From: a virus
Length of the DNA: 64,000 nt
Direction: 5' to 3' (one strand)
IMG/VR virus record: IMGVR_UViG_3300032288_004702
Location: 62,001-126,000 of that record
This document shows positions 45,725-53,291 of the stretch, in pieces (the stretch's first letter is position 1; each line of letters opens with the position of its first letter). The notes under the pieces are model-generated. The model was not told the origin of the DNA. It ran no database searches and saw only the letters and a list, made by a program, of their open reading frames with translations. The position numbers and the translations under genes are program-made.

Positions 45725-46036
45725 TCAGAGCGAGTGCCGACCGCCTCGGGTCTCGTATCGGGAGACCGCCTCGGTGATGTTCTCGCAGTAGTCGCCACTT
45801 CCGAACGACCAGCCATCGGGTCGGTCTATCGCCGTCCATACGGCGAACGGGTGACGGGGGTTGTGGGGCAGGTGGCACAGCACAGTCCACATGGCGTATG
45901 CGTCCACATCGCTCGGGCGCAGAAGCCAGCAAGCGAGAACGGTCACGGCATTGTCCATGCTGGCAGGGGTGACTACCTCTCCCACGCTCAGGGTGCGCAT
46001 GGGATAGGTGTCGGTGGGGGACTTATCTACTCCCAT
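45725..46036 (-). CDS. Hypothetical protein
   Basis: 103 aa starting MGVDKSPTDTYPM at 46036, so the repeat is translated at the N-terminus (VDKS). The core has PSDVDAYAMWTVLCHLPHN and HPFAVWTAIDRPDGWSFGSGDY. Starts 2 nt after the DUF3846 stop. Confidence 0.6.
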   Translation of the reverse strand: MGVDKSPTDTYPMRTLSVGEVVTPASMDNAVTVLACWLLRPSDVDAYAMWTVLCHLPHNPRHPFAVWTAIDRPDGWSFGSGDYCENITEAVSRYETRGGRHSL

Positions 46037-46038
46037 GT

Positions 46039-46491
46039 TCACGCCCCCTCTCCGTTGAGCCATGCGTCAAACTCTTCATCGGTGAAAGCGGTGATGGTCG
46101 GCGGCGTGGAAAGGACTTCCTGAACAGCGAGAGCGAGAGCCTTCATCACATTCTCGTCAGCGAGCAGGGTCTTGGAGAGTGTCTCCAAGTAGGACGGGTC
46201 GTACTGCTCGGGAACATCGTGGTTCTCTCCGTCATAGTCACCTTCCTCGTTGAGTGCGCCAAGAACGACCACATCGCCCACGAGAGGGCGACCGAACATG
46301 AGGCTTGCGAGAGCGTTCGGTGCGAGTCCGATGAGGAGTCCTTCGTCATTCACATACGCAACAAGGTCATCAGTGCGAACGCAGTCAAGCCAGCCACCAC
46401 AGAGTTCGTTCAGAACGAGGTGACCGCCTTCCTCGGGAACGGTGGTGACTTCCACCTCTCCCGTGGTCTTGATGAGTAGTGCTGTTGCCAT
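46039..46491 (-). CDS. DUF3846 family protein
   Basis: 150 aa. LNELCGGWLDCVRTDDLVAYV, EGLLIGLAPNALA and GRPLVGDVVVLG fit DUF3846, widespread in phages and plasmids, often near replication or defence genes. Function unknown. Own promoter at 46532. Confidence 0.82.
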   Translation of the reverse strand: MATALLIKTTGEVEVTTVPEEGGHLVLNELCGGWLDCVRTDDLVAYVNDEGLLIGLAPNALASLMFGRPLVGDVVVLGALNEEGDYDGENHDVPEQYDPSYLETLSKTLLADENVMKALALAVQEVLSTPPTITAFTDEEFDAWLNGEGA

Positions 46492-46531
46492 TGCTAACCC
46501 CTTTCAGGTTGTGTGTATCGGTGGCGACCAC

Positions 46532-46561
46532 AGAGTACCACCATTAGGACAGGCTTCCCAA
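46532..46561 (-). promoter_or_regulatory. 18-bp-spacer promoter
   Basis: TTGGGA (46556-46561), AGCCTGTCC, TACTCT (46532-46537); TAGATAA arm 2 nt upstream. Confidence 0.83.
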
Positions 46562-46680
46562 ACTTATCTACCACTCCCCCGCGTTGCCCTCGCCTTGCGT
46601 GTGGGGTGGAGCCCCGGGGTGGCTGGGCTTCGGGCGGGGCTCCTGCCCCAGCCCTTGCCCCTCGCTCGGACTTATCTACT
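46562..46680. repeat. Palindromic cassette E4
   Basis: Arm ACTTATCTAC-CACTCCCCCGCG at 46562, inner hairpin AGCCCCG (46610-46616)/CGGGGCT (46635-46641), second TTATCTA at 46672. An inverted pair (46739 plus, 46763 minus) follows. Confidence 0.75.
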
Positions 46681-46815
46681 CTCCCCGAACACGCCTGTTC
46701 CCCCGTGCGCCTTGCGGACACTCGGGGGACAGACGGAGTAGATAAGTGTTGGGGTGGGGGACTTATCTACTCCACTCGGCTCGGGGGCTTGCGCCCCCTT
46801 GCCTTGCGTGTGGGG

Positions 46816-47217
46816 TCAGACCGCCTCGGACTTGGCGGTGGGCTTGACTGCGCCCTTCGCTGGGCGAACCAGCACTCGGACTGACGAGGTGACGGACACG
46901 ACTGCCTTCACGACCTTTGCGGACACCTTGCCTTCCTTCACAGCCCTATCCCATGCGGAAGTGTCCACGGTGGGCTTGGTGACGGTGCGGAACAGCGGTG
47001 CGCTGATGAGTCCACGCAACTTCTCGGTGTCAAACGAACGGCGGTCGCTCGGGCTGACCTTGATGTTGAGTTCGGCATAGTCCAGCGTGTCCACGCCGTG
47101 CTTGGCGTACACAGCCAGCAAGAGTTCACGAGCCTCGTCGTGAGCCTGCTCTGCCTGCTCTCGGGCGGTGAGTGCGTTCAGGAACGCCTCTGTCGCTTCC
47201 AATACTTCCTTCTCCAT
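46816..47217 (-). CDS. Hypothetical helical protein
   Basis: 133 aa from MEKEVLEATEAFLNALTARE. Coiled-coil N-terminal half (QAEQAHDEARELLLAVYAKHG), then PLFRTVTKPTVDTSAWDRAVKEGK and a Val/Lys-rich tail. This resembles phage proteins that follow a helical head with 'W..A...G.I'. Not recognised. Confidence 0.6.
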   Translation of the reverse strand: MEKEVLEATEAFLNALTAREQAEQAHDEARELLLAVYAKHGVDTLDYAELNIKVSPSDRRSFDTEKLRGLISAPLFRTVTKPTVDTSAWDRAVKEGKVSAKVVKAVVSVTSSVRVLVRPAKGAVKPTAKSEAV

Positions 47218-47280
47218 TTGGAACCCCTTTCGGTTTGGTTGGTGGAGAACCACACGCCGTGTTGCTTGTGGCTTGGCACA

Positions 47281-47310
47281 AGCATACACCCCCTCGGACA
47301 GACTTCCCAA
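47281..47310 (-). promoter_or_regulatory. 18-bp-spacer promoter
   Basis: TTGGGA (47305-47310), AGTCTGTCC, TATGCT (47281-47286); drives 46816-47217. Confidence 0.83.
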
Positions 47311-47370
47311 CTTCGCTTGACACTTATCTACTCCCCCTAGTTCCCCTGCCAGCCAGCCCCACAGGAGTAC

Positions 47371-47500
47371 GGTTATCTACTACGCCCCCGTGTTGCGCCC
47401 ACAGCCCCCCTCGGGGGCGGAGCCCCGCTGGTTTGTCGGTCAAGGCCGGGGCTTCTGCCCAGAACTGCCGTCTAGCCCGAACGGGGGAGTATTAGATAAA
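47371..47500. repeat. Palindromic cassette E5
   Basis: Arm TTATCTACTACGCCCCCGTG (47373) and opposed ACGGGGGAGTATTAGATAA (to 47500); inner hairpin AGCCCCG (47421-47427)/CGGGGCT (47447-47453). Confidence 0.8.
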
Positions 47501-47685
47501 TGGAGATTTATGTTTGGGATTACGAGGGTCGGCTGGCTCGGGTTCGGGAACTGACCTGCGAGGCGAACAGGCTGACTGCCCTTGTGCGCCGTGCCAACGA
47601 GAACACCCGTGCGAGCCTCACTCGTGGCAGTTTCAGAGTTATCTACTCCGACAGTCCTGCCCTTCCCCCGATAGAGAGTAGATAA
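47500..47685 (+). CDS. Possible small plus-strand protein
   Basis: 61 aa, begins MEIYVWDYEGRLARVRELTC, then a helical region. The ATG directly follows the cassette arm, whose GGGGGAG could act as SD. It contains a repeat copy read as VIYSD near its end. Opposite to its neighbours; could be spurious. Confidence 0.35.
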   Translation: MEIYVWDYEGRLARVRELTCEANRLTALVRRANENTRASLTRGSFRVIYSDSPALPPIESR

Positions 47686-47775
47686 GTCGTGGAATGGGGA
47701 AAGGGGCTGGCTCACCTTCTTGGCAAGCCAGCCCCTCTCGGGTGAAGTCCTCGGGGGGGGGTGTGAGGAAAGGGG

Positions 47776-48222
47776 TTAGAGGTACTTCACCACGCTGTGG
47801 TAGGTGCTGGTGGACACCACTTCTTGGTCGGACATTTCCAGCACTCGGATAGCGTTCTCCAACGCTTCCTTGTCCTGACGGTACTCCCACTCCTTGTAGA
47901 GGTCAGGTCGCTGTGGCTCTGCCACGAGGATTGCCTTCGGAACTTCCAGCACGAGTTCCACATTGGTTGTCGTGTCGTTCCTGTCGGAATGGTGACGGTA
48001 GTAGTGGGTCTCGGTTGCCTTCTTGGGCTTCGCCTTGCCGTTCTTGACGAGGGCGACAACAGCCTTCGTGAAGTCGGCTTCCCACTTGGCGTGAGCCTTC
48101 TCAAAGTCGGCTTGCGACTTGTCGTTGGTGGCAAAGCGTTCCTCACGCTCTGCGAGTGCCTTACGCAAGGCAGAGATGAGAACGCTCACCTTCACCTTGA
48201 CGCTGATGTTCTTGTTGGACAT
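47776..48222 (-). CDS. Hypothetical protein
   Basis: 148 aa. Long helix ~10-65 with Lys/Ala (AEREERFATNDKSQADFEKAHAKW in parts), then VELVLEVPKAILVAE and VLEMSDQEVVSTSTYHSV. No family recognised. SD AGAGAAACC. Confidence 0.62.
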   Translation of the reverse strand: MSNKNISVKVKVSVLISALRKALAEREERFATNDKSQADFEKAHAKWEADFTKAVVALVKNGKAKPKKATETHYYRHHSDRNDTTTNVELVLEVPKAILVAEPQRPDLYKEWEYRQDKEALENAIRVLEMSDQEVVSTSTYHSVVKYL

Positions 48223-48266
48223 TTGGTTTCTCTCCTACCGACAGGGTTGGTGATGTCGGCACACGC

Positions 48267-48296
48267 ACAGTACCACTCGTTGGACAGACTTCCCAA
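48267..48296 (-). promoter_or_regulatory. 18-bp-spacer promoter
   Basis: TTGGGA (48291-48296), AGTCTGTCC, TACTGT (48267-48272); TAGATAA arm 2 nt upstream. Confidence 0.84.
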
Positions 48297-48423
48297 AGTT
48301 ATCTACTACTCCCCCGCGTTCGGTTTGCCCGTGTTTGGAGTGGAGCCCCGGCTGTTCGCCGATAGTCGCGGGGCTTCTGCCCCAAAGTCGGGCTGGCGTG
48401 GCGTGGGGGGTTGGTAGATAAGT
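48297..48423. repeat. Palindromic cassette E6
   Basis: Opposed arms at 48299 and 48415, inner hairpin AGCCCCG (48344-48350)/CGGGGCT (48369-48375). Confidence 0.8.
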
Positions 48424-48429
48424 CGGGCA

Positions 48430-48463
48430 GTTTCCCACTTTCCCACTTTCCCACTTTCCCACA
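48430..48463. repeat. Tandem repeat of TTTCCCAC, four units
   Basis: Four consecutive 8-bp TTTCCCAC units right after cassette E6. Likely slippage-prone; no function evident. Confidence 0.85.
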
Positions 48464-48470
48464 TTTGGAC

Positions 48471-48519
48471 TTATCTACTCTCCCCTGCGCTCGCCTCAAT
48501 GGAGTAGATAAGTAGATAA
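48471..48519. repeat. Inverted TAGATAA pair plus tandem copy
   Basis: TTATCTA at 48471 faces TAGATAA at 48505, with a second copy overlapping at 48513 (AGTAGATAAGTAGATAAA). Confidence 0.8.
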
Positions 48520-48577
48520 ATGACGAAGCCCCCAACAGTCGGGGGGTGACTGTCGGGGGCTTGCGCCGTGCTGGGGG

Positions 48578-49045
48578 TCAGCGTTCGCTTGCGCCTTGTG
48601 AAACGAACTTCTTGATGGCGTCTGCGAGTGAGCCTGTGGCTTCGCCAGGGTCGGTGATAGGTTCGTTCGGCTCGTCTTGGAAACGGAGAACGCTCGCCAC
48701 GCTCTGACGGTTCGCCACGACAGCGAGACGGACACGCCTACGGAGTGCGTGTTGCGAAGGTGCGCCTTCCACTTCGCCGTTGGCATTGAGTGGGGCAGCC
48801 CAACCTGTCGTCACGACAAGCGTGTAGGCGAAGCCCGAAGCCACGACTGCGTTCTTGGTGTCAGCCAGCAGGTCGTACACATCGGCGTGTGAGGTGATGA
48901 AGTCAATGACGACTTCGCCCTTGTCACCGAAGTGAACGCCGTAGAGCCGTGCGCCTTCCAGCGAGTAAGGGTCGTACTTGGGTGTCTCCCCAAGCAGGTC
49001 GTGGAGTTTGCTCTCCACCTGTTCGGCAATCTGAACCGTGTCCAT
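48578..49045 (-). CDS. Hypothetical protein
   Basis: 155 aa: MDTVQIAEQVESKL, LYGVHFGDKGEVVIDFI, AYTLVVTTGWAAPLN and RRVRLAVVANRQSVASVLRF suggest an alpha/beta fold. I recall similar actinophage proteins ('TTGWAAPL..'), function unknown. SD GAAAGGGGAA. Confidence 0.68.
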   Translation of the reverse strand: MDTVQIAEQVESKLHDLLGETPKYDPYSLEGARLYGVHFGDKGEVVIDFITSHADVYDLLADTKNAVVASGFAYTLVVTTGWAAPLNANGEVEGAPSQHALRRRVRLAVVANRQSVASVLRFQDEPNEPITDPGEATGSLADAIKKFVSQGASER

Positions 49046-49082
49046 GTTGTTCCCCTTTCGGAATGGTTGGTAGGACACCGTC

Positions 49083-49112
49083 AGCGTACCACGCTGGGGA
49101 CAGGCTTCCCAA
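49083..49112 (-). promoter_or_regulatory. 18-bp-spacer promoter
   Basis: TTGGGA (49107-49112), AGCCTGTCC, TACGCT (49083-49088); TAGATAA 2 nt upstream, TGACGG box 17 nt upstream. Confidence 0.84.
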
Positions 49113-49129
49113 ACTTATCTACTCGGTTC

Positions 49130-49143
49130 TTCCACCACCGTCA
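49130..49143 (-). repeat. TGACGGTGGTGGAA box, copy 10
   Basis: Exact copy, the rightmost one found. Confidence 0.8.
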
Positions 49144-49186
49144 TTCATTTGAGAGAGTGGGCAGAGACAGCCCTTGGGAAATCCCG

Positions 49187-49375
49187 ACTTATCTACCACG
49201 CCCCCGTGTGGTGGCTCGCCCCAGCCCCAGCCCCCGTTCGGGGTCGGAGCCCCGGCGTCTCCAAGCGAAGCGGGGCTCCTGCCCCAACTTTGGGTCAGAC
49301 GAACAGGTGTTCGGTCTGTGGGGTCGGGGACTTATCTACTCCCCCAATGGAAAGGGGGGCAGGGGGAGTAGATAA
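49187..49375. repeat. Palindromic cassette E7 and inverted pair
   Basis: TTATCTA at 49189, inner hairpin AGCCCCG (49248-49254)/CGGGGCT (49271-49277), then an inverted pair 49332/49369 enclosing CTCCCCC...GGGGGAG. Confidence 0.75.
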
Positions 49376-49392
49376 GACCCGAACGCCTAGCC

Positions 49393-49689
49393 CTACGGTG
49401 TGGTAGGGCGAGGCGAGGCTATGGGCAGGTGAATGGTCTGCCATGTGTCTATGTCCGTGCCGTACATGGCTACGAGTGTGTCAATGACGGCAGACACTTC
49501 GCCCGAACAATGGGCGTGGGCGATGTCGTAGATAGTGTCCCCACTCTCCACATTCACGGTAGGCGTATCGCACGAGTAGCGAGGTGGCTCGGTCACTTGA
49601 CGGACAGACCACAAGGCGACCCACGCTAGGGCGATGATGAGAGGCGAGAACACCACGAAACGGCGCACGATGAACTTATCTACTCTCAT
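49393..49689 (-). CDS. Membrane-anchored LysM-like protein
   Basis: 98 aa from MRVDKFIVRR at 49689 (ATGA overlap with the upstream stop). N-terminal helix FSPLIIALAWVALWSV, then a LysM-like domain (TVNVESGDTIYDIAHAHC ... YGTDIDTWQTIHLP). LysM binds peptidoglycan. The repeat is translated as VDK at residues 3-5. Confidence 0.65.
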   Translation of the reverse strand: MRVDKFIVRRFVVFSPLIIALAWVALWSVRQVTEPPRYSCDTPTVNVESGDTIYDIAHAHCSGEVSAVIDTLVAMYGTDIDTWQTIHLPIASPRPTTP

Positions 49690-50135
49690 GCTTCCACCTC
49701 TTTGAGTGCGATGCTCTCCCACGGAAATGCGTTCTCGTACACCGTCACATCGTTGCCGTTCTCGTCTCGCTCAATGCGCCGAACTTCCAGAATGGTGTCG
49801 TGAATGATGTAGAGCCATTCAGCCCATGCGAGGTCTGTGTCGTTCTGTGTGAACGGCTCGGTGTCCTCTATGGTCACATCGGTGTGGGCGTATCCGTAGC
49901 CCTCAACGAGTGCGTGTTGTTCGTAGAGGTTCGGCACTCCACTCTTTGCGAGTGGCTCTATTTGTGACCATGAAGGCGTGTCGGTGATGAGTGTCTGAAT
50001 GACCTTATCTACTCCGTCTCGGGTAACTAGTTCGCCCAAGACATAGACCATGCGCTCGGGATAGTTGTCCCAATGGGTGTAGCGACCTTCCCACCCCTCG
50101 CTAGTTGCTCTCGCAACTATTCCTCGTGTTGCCAT
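49686..50135 (-). CDS. Conserved phage hypothetical protein
   Basis: 149 aa. MATRGIVARATSEGWEGRY plus THWDNYPERMVYVL is the start of a family common in phages of Actinobacteria. The repeat is translated in frame (DGVDKV, ~41-46). Function unknown. Confidence 0.75.
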   Translation of the reverse strand: MATRGIVARATSEGWEGRYTHWDNYPERMVYVLGELVTRDGVDKVIQTLITDTPSWSQIEPLAKSGVPNLYEQHALVEGYGYAHTDVTIEDTEPFTQNDTDLAWAEWLYIIHDTILEVRRIERDENGNDVTVYENAFPWESIALKEVEA

Positions 50136-50173
50136 TGTTGTCCCTTTCGTTTCGGTTGGTAGTGGACACCAGA

Positions 50174-50203
50174 ACTGTACCACGCACGGCACAGGCTTCC
50201 CAA
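50174..50203 (-). promoter_or_regulatory. 18-bp-spacer promoter
   Basis: TTGGGA (50198-50203), AGCCTGTGC, TACAGT (50174-50179). Confidence 0.83.
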
Positions 50204-50220
50204 CTTCGCAAGATGTGGAG

Positions 50221-50361
50221 AGTTATCTACTACCCCCCCGTGTTCTCGGCACAGCCAGCCAGCCCGAGTTGTGGCAAGAAGCCCCGCTTCGCTACCCGAA
50301 CCGGCCGGGGCTCCTGCCCTAAACTGCCGTGGGCAGGTGAACGGGGGAGTCGTAGATAAGT
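50221..50361. repeat. Palindromic cassette E8
   Basis: Opposed arms: TTATCTACTACCCCCCCGTG at 50223 and ACGGGGGAGTCGTAGATAAG at 50341; inner hairpin AGCCCCG (50280-50286)/CGGGGCT (50306-50312). Confidence 0.85.
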
Positions 50362-50589
50362 TGGCAGTTCAGCCCGATTCTCTTTGTCCCGATTCGGTGG
50401 CGGTTGGCGGTGGCGCACCACACAGCCACGCACACGCCCGACAAGCCTCTCGCATGAGACTCACGCAAGCGCACACGCACCCCGACAGCCTCGCCATGAG
50501 AGTAGATAAGTGTCGGGGGCAGGCGCACGAACACGGACTCACCCACCCTGCCCGTGCGCTAGGCAGAGTAGATAAGTCCGTGTCTTGGG
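50362..50589. other. Non-coding stretch with two plus-oriented repeats
   Basis: TAGATAA copies at 50503 and 50569; many CACAC/GCACAC words; no convincing gene on either strand. Confidence 0.4.
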
Positions 50590-50859
50590 TCAGTCTTGGC
50601 AGGTACAGGCGGGGAACTCGGCGGTGATTCCGTTCAGGTACTTGACATGGGCAACGGCGCAAGCCTTGTCCTTTGCCAGCCACGGCGTGTAGGGGTCGTC
50701 CTCTTTCGTGAGAAACTCGCCGTCAGAGCCTTCCACGCCGATAGCCCACGCCGTACCAACGCCGTCAGGGGTAATGAGCGTTATCGGCTCAACGAAGTAC
50801 CACGGAGACGGAACGCTCGGGGTCGGTGCGGAAATGGGATTCAGGGTACTGATGTTCAT
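50590..50859 (-). CDS. Hypothetical protein, leaderless
   Basis: 89 aa: PWYFVEPITLITPDGVGTAWAI, PWLAKDKACAVAHVKYL and CTCQD. The ATG at 50859 is exactly 6 nt after TACACT, so a leaderless mRNA is predicted; no SD could fit. Confidence 0.68.
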   Translation of the reverse strand: MNISTLNPISAPTPSVPSPWYFVEPITLITPDGVGTAWAIGVEGSDGEFLTKEDDPYTPWLAKDKACAVAHVKYLNGITAEFPACTCQD

Positions 50860-50865
50860 GCCATG

Positions 50866-50895
50866 AGTGTACCACTAGGGGTACAGACTTCCGAA
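50866..50895 (-). promoter_or_regulatory. 18-bp-spacer promoter, leaderless
   Basis: TTCGGA (50890-50895), AGTCTGTAC, TACACT (50866-50871), CATGGC, ATG. Confidence 0.85.
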
Positions 50896-50925
50896 AGTTA
50901 TCTACTCCCCTAGCGGGGGACTTAT

Positions 50926-51324
50926 CTACTCGGATTCGTCTGCCACCAACGGGCGCACCACGCTTGCGCTACCCGTAGGTGCGTCATGGTGGGACAGCGA
51001 GAACTCAACTCGGTCAGCGAACACTTCGTAGCGGAGAATCCATTCGCTATTGACGGTGATTCCACGCACGAACTCGGCAACCGTGGTGGCACGGAAGATA
51101 GCGTCAAAGTCTCCGTTCCAGAGACGGACAGCCTCAACTCGGAACCATTCGGACTGTGCGAGGATTCCCTTCACGCACTCGCCAAAGAACTCCAACTCGG
51201 AATCCCAACAGTCTCCGAAACAGTCGGAAGTCGGCAGGAACTCACCCGTCGTTTCGTCAAGTACGGAACAGGTACAGGTATTCGTCAGTTCGCCGTAGGC
51301 GATTCGTGTCTCGGTGGTGGTCAT
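50926..51324 (-). CDS. Hypothetical protein
   Basis: 132 aa from MTTTETRIAYGELTNTC. Five cysteines in the first 50 residues (TCTCSV, DCFGDCW, EC), then EWFRVEAVRLWNGDFDAIFRA. Stop GAG-TAG is a repeat copy. Not recognised. Confidence 0.65.
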   Translation of the reverse strand: MTTTETRIAYGELTNTCTCSVLDETTGEFLPTSDCFGDCWDSELEFFGECVKGILAQSEWFRVEAVRLWNGDFDAIFRATTVAEFVRGITVNSEWILRYEVFADRVEFSLSHHDAPTGSASVVRPLVADESE

Positions 51325-51360
51325 GTCCAAGCCTTTCGGTTGTGTTGGTGGGACAGCCAC

Positions 51361-51390
51361 AGAGTACCACGCACGGGACAGACTTCCCAT
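51361..51390 (-). promoter_or_regulatory. 18-bp-spacer promoter, weaker -35
   Basis: ATGGGA (51385-51390), AGTCTGTCC, TACTCT (51361-51366); TAGATAA 8 nt upstream. Confidence 0.78.
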
Positions 51391-51396
51391 TCTCGG

Positions 51397-51522
51397 ACTT
51401 ATCTACTATCCCCCCGTGTTGCGCCTGCCCCCACTTGGGGTGGGAGCCCCGGCCCTGCCGAGCGCAGCGGGGCTTCTCCCCCGAAGGCAACGCCTCGGCG
51501 CACGGGGGAATGGTAGATAACT
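51397..51522. repeat. Palindromic cassette E9
   Basis: Arms at 51399 and 51514 (opposed), inner hairpin AGCCCCG (51445-51451)/CGGGGCT (51468-51474). Confidence 0.83.
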
Positions 51523-51550
51523 CCCATCAAAGTTTCTTTCTCGGCGTTTG

Positions 51551-51590
51551 ACATTCGGACACGCAACGCACCTTCTACTAAGTGTGAAAC
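51551..51590 (+). promoter_or_regulatory. Second-class plus-strand promoter box
   Basis: CATTCGGACACGCAACGC then ACCTTCTACTAAGTGTG is shared almost base for base with 53221-53258. TACTAA may be the -10 with ATTCGG 17 bp upstream as -35. Confidence 0.5.
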
Positions 51591-51784
51591 GCTACTACTT
51601 CCGACATTGTGGTTCTCTCCACCCCGTAGACCGTGACATGGTGTTCGGCAAAGACGGCAAGCCAAAGGACTACCACCCACTCGTGGGTTGCCCTGTGTGC
51701 CGAAAGATTTGCTGGCTGTCCCATGTGACGGAGATAGGGGAAGACGACACGCCCGACACGGAGACAGACGGCGAGACAGAGTAG
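51584..51784 (+). CDS. Small zinc-ribbon protein (plus strand)
   Basis: 66 aa from GTG at 51584 (reads MKRYYFRHCGSLH...); a TTG at 51548 would lie inside the shared promoter box. CPVCRKICW plus HC suggests zinc binding; acidic Thr-rich tail. Stop GAG-TAG is a repeat copy. Oriented against its neighbours, with its own promoter type. Confidence 0.58.
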   Translation: MKRYYFRHCGSLHPVDRDMVFGKDGKPKDYHPLVGCPVCRKICWLSHVTEIGEDDTPDTETDGETE

Positions 51785-51841
51785 ATAACTTCGGGCGCAG
51801 ACTTATCTACTCCCATTCACGCCACGAACGAGAGTAGATAA
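51782..51841. repeat. Three TAGATAA copies
   Basis: 51782 (plus, stop codon), then an inverted pair 51803/51835. Confidence 0.8.
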
Positions 51842-51852
51842 GTCGGGCGAGG

Positions 51853-52155
51853 CTATTCGCTCTCGCAACGCCCACAGAGGTAGTCAGCACCCCAAGCGTC
51901 ACCAATGTAAGTGCCGTGCTTACAGTAGAGGCTCTTCTCGTACTCACGCTCACGCTCAATGAGAGCCTCGCAACGCTCGTAGTACGCCTCGTAGTGCTTC
52001 TCGCAACGGGGGAACACTACGAACGCACCGTTCCCACGCCAGCGCACGGGGTGGGTCAAGCGGTACTCCACCACGCCTTCGCACGGGCTGTCCTCGTGGT
52101 GGTGGTCAAGGCAGTCCTCGTGCGTGAGTTCGGGAGTCTCGTGGTCAATGCTCAT
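51853..52155 (-). CDS. Conserved hypothetical Cys/His protein
   Basis: 100 aa: HHHEDSPCEGVVEYRL, FPRCEKHYEAYYERCE and YCKHGTYIGDAWGADYLCGRCE. The CxxH and CxxC pairs suggest zinc binding; the layout is familiar from actinophage hypotheticals. Starts 2 nt after the acidic mini-gene. Confidence 0.68.
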   Translation of the reverse strand: MSIDHETPELTHEDCLDHHHEDSPCEGVVEYRLTHPVRWRGNGAFVVFPRCEKHYEAYYERCEALIEREREYEKSLYCKHGTYIGDAWGADYLCGRCESE

Positions 52156-52157
52156 GG

Positions 52158-52337
52158 TTATTCTTCCCCTTCTTCGGTGTCGTCTTCTTCGTACTCGTCT
52201 TCTTCGTAGAAGTCAGAGTCGTAGTCAGGCTCGTCTGCGTAGTAATCGGCGTAGCGGTCTTCGTGCGCCTTTATGTACGGTGCTTCCTCGTTCCAATGCT
52301 CGTAATCAGACGGGCTGGAATGGCGTTCGTTCGGCAT
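52158..52337 (-). CDS. 59-aa acidic hypothetical protein
   Basis: Translation starts MPNERHSSPSDYEHWNEEAP and is rich in Asp/Glu/Tyr (YEEDEYEEDDTEEGEE). ATG 3 nt after a TAGATAAGT repeat. Strongly acidic: possible DNA mimic, but this is speculation. Confidence 0.55.
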   Translation of the reverse strand: MPNERHSSPSDYEHWNEEAPYIKAHEDRYADYYADEPDYDSDFYEEDEYEEDDTEEGEE

Positions 52338-52354
52338 GACTTATCTACTCCCTT

Positions 52355-52843
52355 TCAGACTTTCTTCGCACACACTGGACCGATACCACGCTCAATGCTC
52401 GTGGGGTCGGTGAGTTCCGCACCGCACACGACACACACGCCGTGTTGTGCGCCCAACTCAACCGCTTCTGCGAGGGTAATGCGGTGTTCGGGCGTGAGGC
52501 TGTAAATAGCACCACGCTCGTAAGAGAAACGCTCGGACTTGCGCTCTGCGTCAGGCACGAAACGCTCGGCGTAGAAACGACCTGCCTTGCTCTGCTTCAC
52601 ACGGAACACGCCCTCGTCATTGCGATAGATACCGCACTCGGTGACGGGGTTCGCTTCGCTCTTGACACGCTGTGCGTCACGCTCACGGTCACGCTCAATG
52701 CCACGCAGAACGGCGAGTATCTGCTTCTCGGACAGAACGCCCTTGCGCTCAAACTGCTGGAACAGGCTCGCATAGAACTCGTTGCGAGTGTGGTTCGCTC
52801 GCAAGTAGTCATACGCCTTGTCAAAGTCGGCTGGTGTGGTCAT
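52355..52843 (-). CDS. DUF6011-like zinc-binding protein
   Basis: 162 aa. The C-terminus GVCVVCGAELTDPTSIERGIG then PVCAKKV is the DUF6011 signature (CxxCgr.L.dp.S...GiGp.C). N-terminal ~70 residues: helical, RKGVLSEKQILAVLRG. Function unknown; common in actinophages. Confidence 0.8.
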   Translation of the reverse strand: MTTPADFDKAYDYLRANHTRNEFYASLFQQFERKGVLSEKQILAVLRGIERDRERDAQRVKSEANPVTECGIYRNDEGVFRVKQSKAGRFYAERFVPDAERKSERFSYERGAIYSLTPEHRITLAEAVELGAQHGVCVVCGAELTDPTSIERGIGPVCAKKV

Positions 52844-52870
52844 GGTGTCCCCTTTCGTTGGTACGCCCAA

Positions 52871-52900
52871 ACTGTACCACGCACGGGACAGGCTTCCGTG
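52871..52900 (-). promoter_or_regulatory. 18-bp-spacer promoter
   Basis: -35 CACGGA (52895-52900), AGCCTGTCC, TACAGT (52871-52876); TAGATAA 2 nt upstream. Confidence 0.78.
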
Positions 52901-53019
52901 AGTTATCTACTCTGCTTGTGGGTCGTTCGGCGGTCGGAGTTATCTACTCCGTCAGGTGGGGGCTGGGGCTGTGTCAGGGCGTGGGGCTGTGCCGTAGGGC
53001 GGTCGCCGTCAGGCGCACG

Positions 53020-53155
53020 ACTTATCTACCACGCCCCCGTTCACCGCCACACCCCGTGTGGGGGTGTGGGGGCGGAGCCCCGCAGGGTACGGCGCAGCCG
53101 GGGCTCCCGCCCCGAACTCGGCGCACCGAGCACACGGGGGATTAGTAGATAACTC
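53020..53155. repeat. Palindromic cassette E10
   Basis: Opposed arms at 53022 and 53146, inner hairpin AGCCCCG (53076-53082)/CGGGGCT (53099-53105). Two further minus copies at 52903 and 52940. Confidence 0.83.
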
Positions 53156-53220
53156 TCATCAAACAGCCCTAGCCAAACACGCCACAGACACACTCTGCCT
53201 AATCGGGAAATAAATGTCCC

Positions 53221-53258
53221 ATTCCGACACTTAGAGCACCTTCTAGTAAATGAGACCT
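53221..53258 (+). promoter_or_regulatory. Second-class plus-strand promoter box, copy 2
   Basis: CATTCCGACACTTAGAGC then ACCTTCTAGTAAATGAG matches the box at 51551. TAGTAA sits at the putative -10. Confidence 0.5.
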
Positions 53259-53291
53259 TGTATTAGGCGTGAGACAGAAAGAGAGAAATAA

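Noticed and set aside
47440-47715. Minus-strand 91-codon ORF
   Set aside because: It runs through the palindromic cassette with Pro/Ser-rich shadow composition and no SD.
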